A stretch of 64,000 bases of DNA, taken from assembly GCF_018812025.1 (NCBI RefSeq), contig NC_063044.1:72143057-72207056 (forward strand), in the 5' to 3' direction. The translations under genes were made by a program, and so were the position numbers. This stretch comes from Megalobrama amblycephala (lineage: Eukaryota; Chordata; Actinopteri; Cypriniformes; Xenocyprididae). A model generated the notes under the pieces. That model was not told where the DNA came from. It saw only the letters and a program-made list of their open reading frames with translations, and searched no databases. This document shows, piece after piece, positions 35,597-45,932 of the stretch; position 1 is the first letter of the stretch, and each line of letters begins with the position of its first letter.

Positions 35597-36917
35597 AAAT
35601 ATATATAAATACTCAAATACAATCCAATTCCTTTTCAAATCAACACAGAGATTTTCAAAACACATCAGCTGATATATGTTGTCAGATTTATGTGTGTTTC
35701 GGTGTGAACACTATCAACGCCGAAATGAATCTGCAGCAGTCAGGGATTACAGGTCAGTGCTCTTTTAGTTCATTATTATTTTAATGTTATGTGCGTTGAG
35801 ACACAAGGTAATTTAACGCCATCTCTAATGATGCTTTGCTGAATTTGCTCTGGTTGTGTGTGACCTGCACATTCATGTGTTTTTGAGGACGGCTGTGGAG
35901 ACTTTGATCTCATGCTTTCAAATCTTATTGTTAGATAAGAATAGATCTTATTCTCCTAAATGTGATAGACCATAATCGATTATACATTTCTCTGACGTTA
36001 TTCGTCGCATACACGCTTCTTGTGCTAGCGTAAAACGACCAGTTACTCAACATGGGTAAATTGCAATCAAGGAGTTTTTAAAGTAGAGTACTTGAATTAT
36101 TCAAGGATTCGTGACAGCCGTAGTGTGAAACATGACGGGGATTATGGATGAAGATAAACAGTGCGTTATCGATTACACCGATGCGTCGTTCCAGCCCTAT
36201 TTCACATCCATCATGACACGCACCTTAGAAATAACAAAACACAAAAGAGGATAAAAAATATGCTAAACAATAACAACACAAATGTAATATCATGAATGTT
36301 AAAAAGCACAAAACAAATATTACTTTGGCTTGATGCTGCAACCCCTCAAACAAAACCTACAAAACCTGTGGAGACTGAATCACTGCCTTCTCCAGGCTGA
36401 AAACATGCCATTTTCTGATTCCCAAGTATATGCTTTTACCTGAGATTTCTTCAAACCCCCTTTTTTGCATTATAAAAACAGGCTGCAGATTCCTCTCAGG
36501 AAGGCTTTGGACTCAGAAGTGGGCAAACAATTTTCCATGGCTGGAAAACAGTGATAAAATATATAATGTTACATAATTAATTTCTCATTAAAGCTTTAAG
36601 TATTTAAAAGCCAAAAAAAAAAAAAAAACTCCTTTAGTTCATATAATATATAATATACTTATTAAGACTCATTAAGACCTATACTGCATTATAAAAACAG
36701 TTATAGTTAAATTTACATTAATTACATGTATAATTACTTATAAGACATGCATTTGCTTTTTCAATGCACATGCTCATAATCCATTACACACTTTATAAGT
36801 ATTAATTAGTTACAATGACTTTTTAGTAATTAAAATATATTTCTTTCAAATAATTGAATATATTGTTATTAATAGCTGTGTTGTGCTCTTATAAATACTC
36901 ATTGTGAGTGATAATAC
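35597..36917. other. Non-coding, A/T-rich
   Basis: No gene supported. Contains a poly-A run at 36614-36629 and A/T-rich MITE-like text at 36640-36900, into which the 7.5-kb transposon appears to have inserted. Confidence 0.35.
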
Positions 36918-37112
36918 AGTTGGGTCATTCTACAGAAACGTCCACTTTTGGTATGGCAAAATGTCTTAAAATATATTTCTTTTTCTATCATTTAAACTTA
37001 GACCACATTATTAGAATACCCTTTGACTATATAAAGACACATAAATGACAGCTTAATGACTTTTTTTTTTTTTTTGTGCGTTTATTTAAAGACCACTTGG
37101 ACCATTTTTTTT

Positions 37113-37126
37113 GTCACTGGTGTTAC
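37113..37126 (-). repeat. Subterminal motif GTAACACCAGTGAC, left side
   Basis: An exact copy in reverse orientation about 190 bases from the left end. Another exact copy is at 40525-40538, which would have been close to this side before the LINE inserted; a partial one is at 40547-40557. Confidence 0.7.
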
Positions 37127-37727
37127 CTTACTTCTCTTGCAATTTTAAACATTTTAATGAAAAATTATTTAAATATTTTTTCAGCACATGTTGTCAGAGT
37201 AACAGAATAATAATGATAATGCAAAAAATAAGAAGATTATGTGTTATTTATTTTAATTAGAATTGTTTAAAGTGTGATTTTATGATGTTAGTTCATTTGT
37301 GCAACCATGTATTTGCTATAACAATGAAATTATTTGAAAAATAGTTGTAAACAAGTAATGATGCAATCCTTTAAACCTTAATTCTTGAGTGTAGCAGAAT
37401 TCAATGAAGTGCTGTTTGAAGGTTCCGGTTCAACGCTGAAGGTTCCGAAGGTTCCGGTTCAACGCTGCTCAACGCTGCTGCCTGCTGTCTGACCTACGCT
37501 CGGAGCTTCGTGGAGTTTATCCTAAATCCTTCTCTTTATTCCTATTCACATAATATAACTTTCTTGTTTTTCACTAGATTACTTAACCAATTGCTTAGTA
37601 TTACTAAACGGAACGATTTATTACTAGTAATCTACCAGCGTAATCACCTAGTGTCAGCCATAGCCCGCTAGCCTGCTAGCTACTGTCTATTTTTTTTTCC
37701 TCTAAACTAACCTTCCTTGTCGATCTA

Positions 37728-38851
37728 ATGGCGGATTTATCCGATGTATGTTATTCTGATCTGTCCTCGCCAGATCGGGAAGCTGTGGAGACCTTGCTGC
37801 CCGGCATTCATAGATCCACCGTGAGGTACAGCGTCCCGCACATCACCCTTGCCCCAGGCACCTGCAAGCGACCGAGACATCCAGCTAGCGAGTCCCGTGT
37901 GCGATGCAGTTTTTCGGACGGCGAGGGGAGTCAGACTACTCTACAAAAACACGGTCAGTCATGTCCGACGATTATCATGTGTATTAAATGCAACATGTAC
38001 AGCTTAGCTCTTTCTGTCAGCAGTGAGACTTACACATGTGATAAATGCAGGGATATTGTCAGGCTGACAGAGAGAATCTCAGAATTAGAGACACGCATTC
38101 AAACTTTAATTGAGGATAGTGAGAATGAAAGGGCCTTAGATACTGCTTTGGATGCGACTAGCCTAGTAAACACTGCACATTCGGTTCCGGTTGTAGAAGC
38201 CACGCAGCAGGCTAACTGGGTGACTGTGAGGCGGCATAATGGCAAGAACACCACTCTTCCGTTCCGATTAGAACATCAAACAGGTTCTCCCCACTCAGTG
38301 ACGCACCCACTGAGAATCCTGTTGAAAGTGCCCTAGTTATTGGCGATTCTATTACACGGAACGTGAAAATAGAGACACCAGCCACCATAGTCACATGTTT
38401 GCCGGGGCCCAGAGCACCTGACATCAAAGCAAATTTAAAAGTGCTGGCTAATGCTAATTGTAAATACTCTAAAATTATTATTCACGTCGGCACAAATGAT
38501 GTTCGACTTCGCCAGTCGGAGATCACTAAAATTAACATTAAAGAGGTGTGTGAACTCGCAAATTCAATGTCAGCAGAAGTAATTTGTTCTGGCCCTCTTC
38601 CTGTTCGTCGGAGTGATGAGATAGTTAGCAGGTTATCATCACTCAATGGCTGGCTGTCTAAGTGGTGTCCGCAGAATAATATAGGTTTCATAGACAATTG
38701 GAAAAGCTTTTGGGGCAGACCTGATCTGTTGAAAAGAGATGGTATTCATCCCTCCCGGGATGGTGCTGCTCTTCTAGAAATTTGGCAAATAGTCTTAGAG
38801 CTGAAACATGACAAACCAGGGCCCAGATCAGGACGCAGACAAACTGGCTAA
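37728..38851 (+). pseudogene. L2 ORF1 with zinc ribbon, coiled coil and esterase
   Basis: The start MADLSDVCYSDLSSPD leads to a CxxC...CxxC ribbon (CIKC...CDKC), a short coiled coil (RLTERISELETRIQTL) and an SGNH esterase domain with GDS (VIGDSITRNV), GTND (HVGTNDVRL) and DGIHPS blocks. A one-base shift near 38280 separates the first part (ending 38336) from the esterase frame, which then runs to 38851. Esterase-type ORF1 proteins are known from CR1/L2 LINEs and bind nucleic acid or membranes. Confidence 0.7.
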
Positions 38852-38943
38852 ACCGACCGTCTGCTAGCTGCCTCACGTCACAGAACTCAGATAATTCACA
38901 GCACATAGAAACTCTTTCACCTAGATATTATCACATAGAGACT

Positions 38944-40008
38944 GTGTCTGTACCTCGAACTAGTAAATACAAAAAACTTCCGAAACCTTTTAAGGGTAAA
39001 AATTTAATTGATGTTCAAAAAATGAAAATCACAGATAAATCAGATAAACAAATGATAAAGCTTGGGTTACTGAATATTAGATCTATTTCTTCAAAAGCAC
39101 TTATTGTAAATGAAATTATCACAGACAATAAACTAGACTTGCTGTGTTTGACAGAAACCTGGCTAAAACCAGACGATTACATTATTTTAAATGAGTCTAG
39201 TCCTCAAGGTTATGACTATCGACACAATCCTCGACAGAAAGGCAAAGGGGGAGGTGTTGCTGTAATTTATAGTAATATATTCAGAATCATTCAAAAGAAT
39301 TTCAAATATAATTCCTTTGAAGTGATGGTGCTTTATGTAACATTATGTAAGTTGACATTTGTGCTGGCTACTGTATACAGGCCACCAGGGCACCATACTG
39401 ACTTTATCAAAGAATTTGCTGATTTTCTATCAGAGTTAGTACTGGCTGCGGATAAAGTCCTTGTTGTTGGTGATTTTAATATCCATGTAGATAATAATAA
39501 AGACGCATTTGGATTGGCATTTGCAGACATTTTAAACTCTATTGGAGTTAGACAACACGTGTCAGGACCCACTCATTGTCGTAATCATACCCTAGATCTA
39601 ATACTGTCGCATGGAATTGATATTGATGCTGTTGAAATTCTACAGCAGAGCGATGATATATCAGATCATTATTTAGTCTTGTGTATAATACAGTTAGCCA
39701 AGGCTACAAAACCACCACCCAGCCATAAATATGGTAGAACCATCACTTCTACCACTAAAGATTGCTTTATAAATAATCTCCCCGAGCAGTTTCATCGCCT
39801 TAGTATACCTGACAACTTAGAAGAACTCGATGCTGCAACAGAAACTATTGGCTCTCTCTTTTCCAGCACATTAGATGCAGTCGCTCCTTTACATCTAAAG
39901 AAGATTAAGGAAACTAATCCAACGCCGTGGTATGATGAGCACACTCATCACCGGGTGCTGGATCCAGGCCGTATCCAGATCAGATGGAGAACCAGTGTCT
40001 GGACCTGA
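38944..40008 (+). pseudogene. L2 ORF2, APE endonuclease domain only
   Basis: An apurinic-type endonuclease domain: LGLLNIRSISSKA, LCLTETWL (catalytic Glu), VYRPPG, VVGDFNIHVD (Asp and Asn), HTLDLILSHG and SDHYLV (catalytic Asp-His). It would nick target DNA. After PWYDEHTH the frame enters unrelated 3' UTR text and stops, so reverse transcriptase is deleted. Confidence 0.75.
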
Positions 40009-40794
40009 CTACAACGTAGCCCAGGAGACAATGGGCCTACAGATCCAGTTCTGGCTGCATCTATAATTCAGATTTTTAAATCTCCGTATCCGCTTACATA
40101 TATTTATATATAATCTATTTTTAATCTCTATAATAAAAATGTATAATTCAGATTTTGATCTCCATATCCATTTACATATATTATATATATCTTCCAAGGG
40201 GTTTTTTCCCTCCTAGGACTTTTTTCCCAGTGTTAGCACGCTGGGTTTTTCTCCTAGGGGTTTTTTTCCACCCCTGGGAGTCAGCCGACATTGGCTTAAT
40301 GTAGCACCATCTTGTATATGTTACATATTACCACGCTTGCTTGTACAGCTTATTTTTAACCACTTCTCTTTTTTCTGTGCTTCTAATATGTAAAGCTGCT
40401 TTGAAACAATTACCAATTGTAAAAAGCGCTATATAAATAAATTTGACTTGACTTGACTTGAATGTAAAATGACTACCATGTCACATATGACACATTTTAT
40501 TTAATGTGACAGGAAAAATCAACAGTAACACCAGTGACACAATGAATCACCAGTGACTTACTTTAAGAACAAAGATCTTTATTCTTCAGCTATAATTAAG
40601 TAGATGAGATTACATTGTTACATTTGGCATAAAATCAAAGAGTATAATTGACATTTGGACAAAGTAGATAGTAAAAGTTCATAAGAAACATTTTAAAAAC
40701 ATTTTTAACTCCATTAGAAAGCAACAAAAATGTACCAAGTACATTGTCTAAACTTGTAAAAAAAAATAGTTGCAAACTGCAACTATTTTGACAT

Positions 40795-41214
40795 GCTACC
40801 ATACTAGGTTATGACTAAGAGGGGTAAACTTCAAACTACATTTTACATTTCATGATGCATTTTTTGGCCCATACTGCCCCATAATGAACTCTCAGAACCA
40901 CTGATCAATCTGAACTGAACACTTATTCAGTGCCAGGGGCTCTGGAATCAGGCATATGATCTGGTCATCACCGTACCAGTTAACATCATCTCTGACTTTT
41001 ATGTCAGGCTACCATATTAGGTTATGAATAAGAGGGATAAACTATGAACTGTCCCCATTCAACATTTCATGGTGCCTTATTTTACTTGCCCAACTGCCCC
41101 ATAATGAACTCCCAATACTGTCGATCAATCTGAACTGACCGCTTATTCAGTGCCAGGGGCTCTGGAATCAGGCATATGATCTGGTCATCACCGTACCAGT
41201 TAACATCATCTCTG
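40795..41214. repeat. Tandem duplication over the transposase 3' end
   Basis: Copy 1 (40795-40994) and copy 2 (41008-41214) share GCTACCAT.TTAGGTTATGA..AAGAG, GCCCCATAATGAACTC and CAGTGCCAGGGGCTCTGGAA. Copy 2 holds the end of the transposase frame; copy 1 repeats it beyond the stop codon. Confidence 0.75.
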
Positions 41215-43233
41215 GGGCTTGGCCAGAAAAACTTATTCACTCCGTTGCGGTGCATGTATTTGACTTTCACATGGTTTTCCTCCACCTGCAGGATGATGCC
41301 AGGGTAGGGATCATCATCATATTGCACAACACACCACTGCCCACTGTGATGCTGTTCGATGACATTGGGTCTGAAATCTTTGCCTGTTTGATTGATTGCA
41401 TCCATAGCTACAAGAGTAACCTCCTCTAGGCTGTGGCATGGACAATCAAACACCCCCTCAGCAGCCTGGCAAAAACAGCTTATGTCCCTGTATTTGAGAA
41501 TGCCAGGAGAAATGCTGAGGACCTCATGCATTTTCATAGTGCCTTTAAGGGTGAACAGGGACACTTGCCTTAAATCTTCATCCTTCTTCTCAACTTCTTT
41601 CTCACTCACATAGTAGAGTTTCACCTTGCTTGTGTCCTTTAGCAGCTGAAAAAAGCTCTGTGCATCAGGGATATCTTTTCCTTGACGAACTAAATTGTCA
41701 GCGGTTCTCTTCAGTGCAGCCCCCACTCTATCTGGAGAACCCTTCCCATGCCCTGCCTCAAAGTAGCTCCATGTCACAGTCGAGAAACCCCTCTGGTGTG
41801 GCTCTGTAGATATGATGTAAAAGTTTGAGTGGTTTTTGTATTGGGTGGCAGGGCCATCACTAAAAAAGTGAAGGTTTTGGACATCAGTGTGGTCCTTTTT
41901 CAGGAAATCAAGAATAGGGTCCAAATGAGCCCATATTGCTGGTGGGTCATGCCTTCTACTGGGGGAGATGGTGCAGAAGGGCATGGGGGGCTGGTTTACC
42001 AGATAGAGCACTCCAGTGTGGAGGGTCACCTGCTGATGTGACCCTCCAAAGTGAACTGACTGGATCTCGTTGGAGTATTTACAAGAATAGTTCTCGCTGA
42101 AATCAATGTGGATGAGGCAGTCTTTAGCGGTGAGGCTCTCTCTGAGATTCCTGTACTCCTTCTACTGCCAGCGAATATTAAAAACGTGTCTCCTGAAGTT
42201 AAAGAGCCTGTCCTGGAATTGTGTCACCATCTCATCCTCCTGTATTGGGGTCTCTTTTTTGACAGTGATTGTGCTTACTCTTGTTTCTCCACCTTGCAGT
42301 GAGATGTTCACCTTCTCCTGGCACCATTGGCTTAGAGTCACCACCCTACTTGAAGAACTGTTTAAGGGATATGCAGACAATTTGCAGTCCAAACAATCAC
42401 CATATGCACATTTCTTGGAGGTGCTGCAGACAGTGCTGTCAGACATTTCCTCTAAGTTTCTAGAGTCTGAAATGCCAAGCCTGTATAATTTGTTGGCCAT
42501 GAACTGCAGGTTTTCGTGTGTCTTACACTGGCATGTTTCTCTGTCTCTCTCATTTGGTGCAACCACCCAAAATGGTCTCTGACGGCAGAAGAAAGCAGAA
42601 GAAATTTGTTGTTGCTCAGATACATATTTCTTGTGGAGGTTGAGCAAAGAATCAGACAGTAGCCTCCTCTGTTTTTTAACCTTCTTGACAGTTAGTGTGT
42701 TCCTTCTCCCTGTAGTCAGTCTGCTGACATCATCCCTGAGGAAAAAAAATTGTCTGACAGATTTTACAGTCTCCTGTATGGCAGTTTCTTGGACTTGCTT
42801 TGATTTTCTTAAGATCCAAGAATCACAACCAATGAGCTTCTTGCAGTATGCCTTGCATTTATATTTTTTGATCAGCTTCTCTGATACCAGCTGTTCAAGA
42901 CTTTGTTTTGACTTTGTGTCTTTAAAACTTTTGTATTTGTATTTCAGTGCTCCCAAAACAGCAAAGTGGTTTTTCAGGGCTTTTCTGACTTGGGTGTTGA
43001 CCTGCTCACCTTGAAGAATTTTTTTGTGTTTTGACTTCTGGGCTGTCAAGATTTGCACATTGCAGTTGTGTATTACGTTTCTTTACTGTTTCATATCTTC
43101 GTTTCCAACTCAAGATCCCATCTTTCAGTTGCTCTATTTCCCTTTGTTTCCTTTGTGCATCTCTCCTACGCTGTCTCCTCCCTTGTTGTAGTTGTCTGTA
43201 AATCAAAAAATATTTTCTTAAAAAAGTTCTCAC
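41082..43233 (-). pseudogene. DDE-like transposase of the 7.5-kb element
   Basis: Three pieces in order: a basic, coiled-coil N-terminus (43233-43006, RRQRRRDAQRKQREIEQL); a Cys-rich middle (43058-42162, including TCQCKTH, CSTSKKCAYGDCLDCK); and a catalytic and C-terminal part (below 42161). Candidate acidic residues lie in CLIHIDFSENYSCKY, HFFSDGPATQYKN and FEAGHGKGSPDRVG. The C-terminus (QWCVVQYDDDPYPGIILQVE, then VKVKYMH) looks like a small Tudor/SH3-type barrel. Two breaks: one base too many in the T run 43019-43025, and an in-frame amber at 42162-42164. Function is inferred from the element's ends and from these motifs, not from an identified family. Confidence 0.65.
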
Positions 43234-43286
43234 CCTAGCTTGTTTCTCTCTCTCGCTCTCTCACTGTATGTGTATGTATGTCTCTT

Positions 43287-43290
<4 letters not shown>

Positions 43291-43317
<27 letters not shown>

Positions 43318-43430
43318 AATATGAAGAATAGGGATTACGGAAAGTGTGTAATGTATGTGTCTCTTTTTCTGTGTGTGTGCGCAAGCTTTGTGTGTGAATG
43401 TGAAGAATAGGGATTAGGGATACTGTAAAT

Positions 43431-43464
<34 letters not shown>
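43291..43464. repeat. (TG)n microsatellites
   Basis: Two TG tracts (about 43291-43318 and 43434-43464) with a duplicated AAGAATAGGGATTA between them. Confidence 0.8.
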
Positions 43465-43465
<1 letters not shown>

Positions 43466-43657
43466 TAGAATTGCATGGGATATGCACTTTTATAACTATG
43501 TTTCACATTTTCATTTAGCCATACCCTCAATTTAGCCACACCTGACCAAAGGAGGATTAACAATGATAAAGAAAAGTTAGAATCACAAAATCTTAGTGCT
43601 ATTTTATGCAAAAGCACTAAATAAATAGCTTTGAATAAAGTGAATCTATAAATAGGT

Positions 43658-43730
43658 GTCACTGGTGTTACTGATCGTCACTGGTGTTACCCATAAGGAA
43701 GGTAACACCAGTGACAGTAACACCAGTGAC
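43658..43730. repeat. Cluster of four subterminal motifs, right side
   Basis: Exact copies of GTAACACCAGTGAC lie at 43658-43671 (-), 43677-43690 (-), 43702-43715 (+) and 43717-43730 (+), so two inverted copies face two direct ones. Variants follow at 43873-43886 and 44066-44079. Such clusters are typical transposase-binding regions. Confidence 0.75.
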
Positions 43731-44468
43731 ATTTTTTATGAAAAATGCATTTTACAAAATGGCTGAGGCAAGGTGTCAAACCACATGTTGTCAATCACGA
43801 TATATTCACTAAATTAAATAGATTAATCCATTTGTATTCTAGTTTTTTTTAAATTCCCTAACAATAAAGTAGGTCACACCAGTGACTTCAACTAAAAGCT
43901 TCATATGAAAATATGATTTTATAATTAAAATTTCTGATAACTGAAAAGAGATAGTGGGCTTACCATGTGCCTTTCTTCATTGATCTTCAGGAAATGATAA
44001 GGAGGAAGTCAAGTGATGTCATCAGTGTGATTTTTTTATTTCAAAATAAGAGATTTTTGTTAAAGGTAACACCAATGACACAACACCAGGGGACAACCAC
44101 ATTCATTAAATATTTCATAATATTTATTCAGCATTTGGGTTTTTTATGTCATTTACATTATATATTTGCTAGTTATGCATACATTATTGTATTTTAAATG
44201 GCAGAAAATCCTGTTTCTGACTTCAAAATAAAGCACTTTCCCTCTGTACATGACTGTGGGGACAAGCACTTTTGTGGCACTTGGAATTTTTATAATTAGT
44301 TAAAAAACAAATATTGCCACATTTATGGCTCAAAAAGGTTTAATTGTTCAAAAAACATATTGTTTCATTTTAAAATATAAAAAAATAATAATCCTAAAGT
44401 GTTTTATCAAGTGTAATACTTCTGTAAAGGCTAGGGACAGAAAAGTGGACGTTTCTGTAGAATGACCC

Positions 44469-44784
44469 AGTTATGGTAAAGTGAAAACATGCAATTTTCC
44501 TCAAGCAAATGTTAAGAAATCTTGAAGATGATGTGTTCAATATACATTTTAAGTTGTTTATTTGTAAATGTAACAAATGAACAATAATTCCTGCAATAAA
44601 ATAATGGGAAAAAAACAAATTATTAATACAAACAGTTGAAAACAAAAGTATTTTTTTAATGTTACATACTAGCAAAACACTGCAACAATATTGAAATATA
44701 TTTATTGAATAGTAATACTTATAAATAAGTATACATGGGGCTATAATTCATAATAAGCATGTGCATCATAGAAAGTGTTACCAA
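44469..44784. repeat. Flank of the 7.5-kb element, MITE-like
   Basis: A/T-rich text ending AAAGTGTTACC at 44781, the same type of terminus as the GGTAACACTTT MITEs. The 7.5-kb element probably jumped into this older repeat. Confidence 0.4.
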
Positions 44785-44887
44785 AACTCATACCTGGTGC
44801 GCACGTAAACAGTGCGCATGCGTGACTCTGCGCTGAGCGTGCATGTCTGTTGCCGGATGAGTGACGCCAGTTCGCGTGCGCGTGAAG
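44785..44887 (+). promoter_or_regulatory. CpG-rich promoter with NRF1-like site
   Basis: The 100 bases before the USP start codon are far richer in CG than the surroundings. TGCGCATGCGTG at 44813-44824 matches the NRF1 consensus at 11 of 12 positions. Confidence 0.5.
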
Positions 44888-44976
44888 ATGGCGGAGGACG
44901 GCGCGGTGGATCTGGAGACGCAGAGAGAAGAGATCGCGACGCTCTTGAAGACGCCGCTGCGCAGAGGAGAGACCTG
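44888..44976 (+). CDS. usp15: USP exon 1
   Basis: Start codon in GTGAAGATGGCGG. It encodes [20 protein letters not shown] and on to RRGET, ending in phase 2 at donor GTGAGA. Confidence 0.8.
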
Positions 44977-45865
44977 GTGAGACACTAGATAACACGGATC
45001 AAAAGTAAACTCGAGCTCAGATGACTTTGTCAGTGTTTCATCAATAACACCAGAATCGATCACGATGATCATGCAGAGATCAGAATCAATCATCATGATC
45101 CTTCAGACAGTCACTAATGATCAGATTCATGATTGTGTGTGTGAGTCACTTCAGTCAAAACACTCACACTCACTACTTGCACAACTACTTCTACTTATTA
45201 TGACTCAGCTTTGATAACACCTAGTTATTCATGAGAACAGATTATTTGGTTGATTCAAAGAAAGAATCATGTTTTCAGTGTTTGCATGGATTTGCTGAAG
45301 TGTTCCTATAAGTATTTATTTTGCAGGATCCATATTTGGAAAAGTTAAAAAGAGCAGGATTTATTCAAAATATAAATCTTTTCTAATAATGCAAATCTTT
45401 ACTATCACTTTTTATCAATTTAACACATCCGAAGCTGAATAAAAGTGTTAATTTCTTTCAAAGAAAAAGAAAAATTACTGATCCCAAATTTTGAAGTGTA
45501 GTGTATATTGAAGAGTTATATTTTAAATCCTCAAAGAATCTTGAAAAAAGTATCACAGGTTATAAAAAAATATTAAGCAGCACAACTGTTTCCAACACTC
45601 ATAATTAATCAGCACATTAGTATAAATCCTGAAGGATCATGTGACACTGAAGACTGGAGTAATGATGCTGAAAATTCAACTTTGCATTACAGAAATAAAT
45701 TATATTTTAAAAGTATAGTAAAATAGAAAACCATTACTTTAAATTGTAATAATATTTCACAATGTTAGTTTTTTTCTGTATTTTTGATCAAATAAATGCA
45801 GGCTTGATGAGCACGAGACTTCTTTCAAAAACATTAAAAGAGTAATGTTTCCAAACTTTTGTCTG

Positions 45866-45932
<67 letters not shown>

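Larger units (their letters stand above)
37400..40461 (+). mobile_element. L2-type LINE, internally deleted
   Basis: From a 5' region with two copies of GAAGGTTCCGGTTCAACGCTG-like text, through ORF1 (37728-38851) and the endonuclease part of ORF2 (38944-40008), to a 3' end AAAGCGCTATATAAATAAA followed by repeats of TTGAC. The reverse transcriptase is missing: sequence jumps from the endonuclease tail (near 39950) to the 3' UTR. Clear target duplications were not found; the left limit is approximate. Confidence 0.75.
36922..44468 (-). mobile_element. 7.5-kb DNA transposon with DDE-like transposase
   Basis: Perfect 28-bp terminal inverted repeats start GGGTCATTCTACAGAAACGT at 36922 and end with the complement at 44468. 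AGTT lies directly outside both ends (36918-36921, 44469-44472), a 4-bp target duplication. It carries a minus-strand transposase (41082-43233), an L2 LINE inserted at about 37400-40461, and at least six copies of a GTAACACCAGTGAC motif toward the ends. GGG termini and a 4-bp duplication would fit the Sola2 group, but that is inference; I cannot confirm the superfamily. Confidence 0.8.

Noticed and set aside
42106..43014. Plus-strand Leu/Phe-rich frames resembling membrane proteins
   Set aside because: They are the complement of the Lys/Glu-rich transposase and have no start or splice context.
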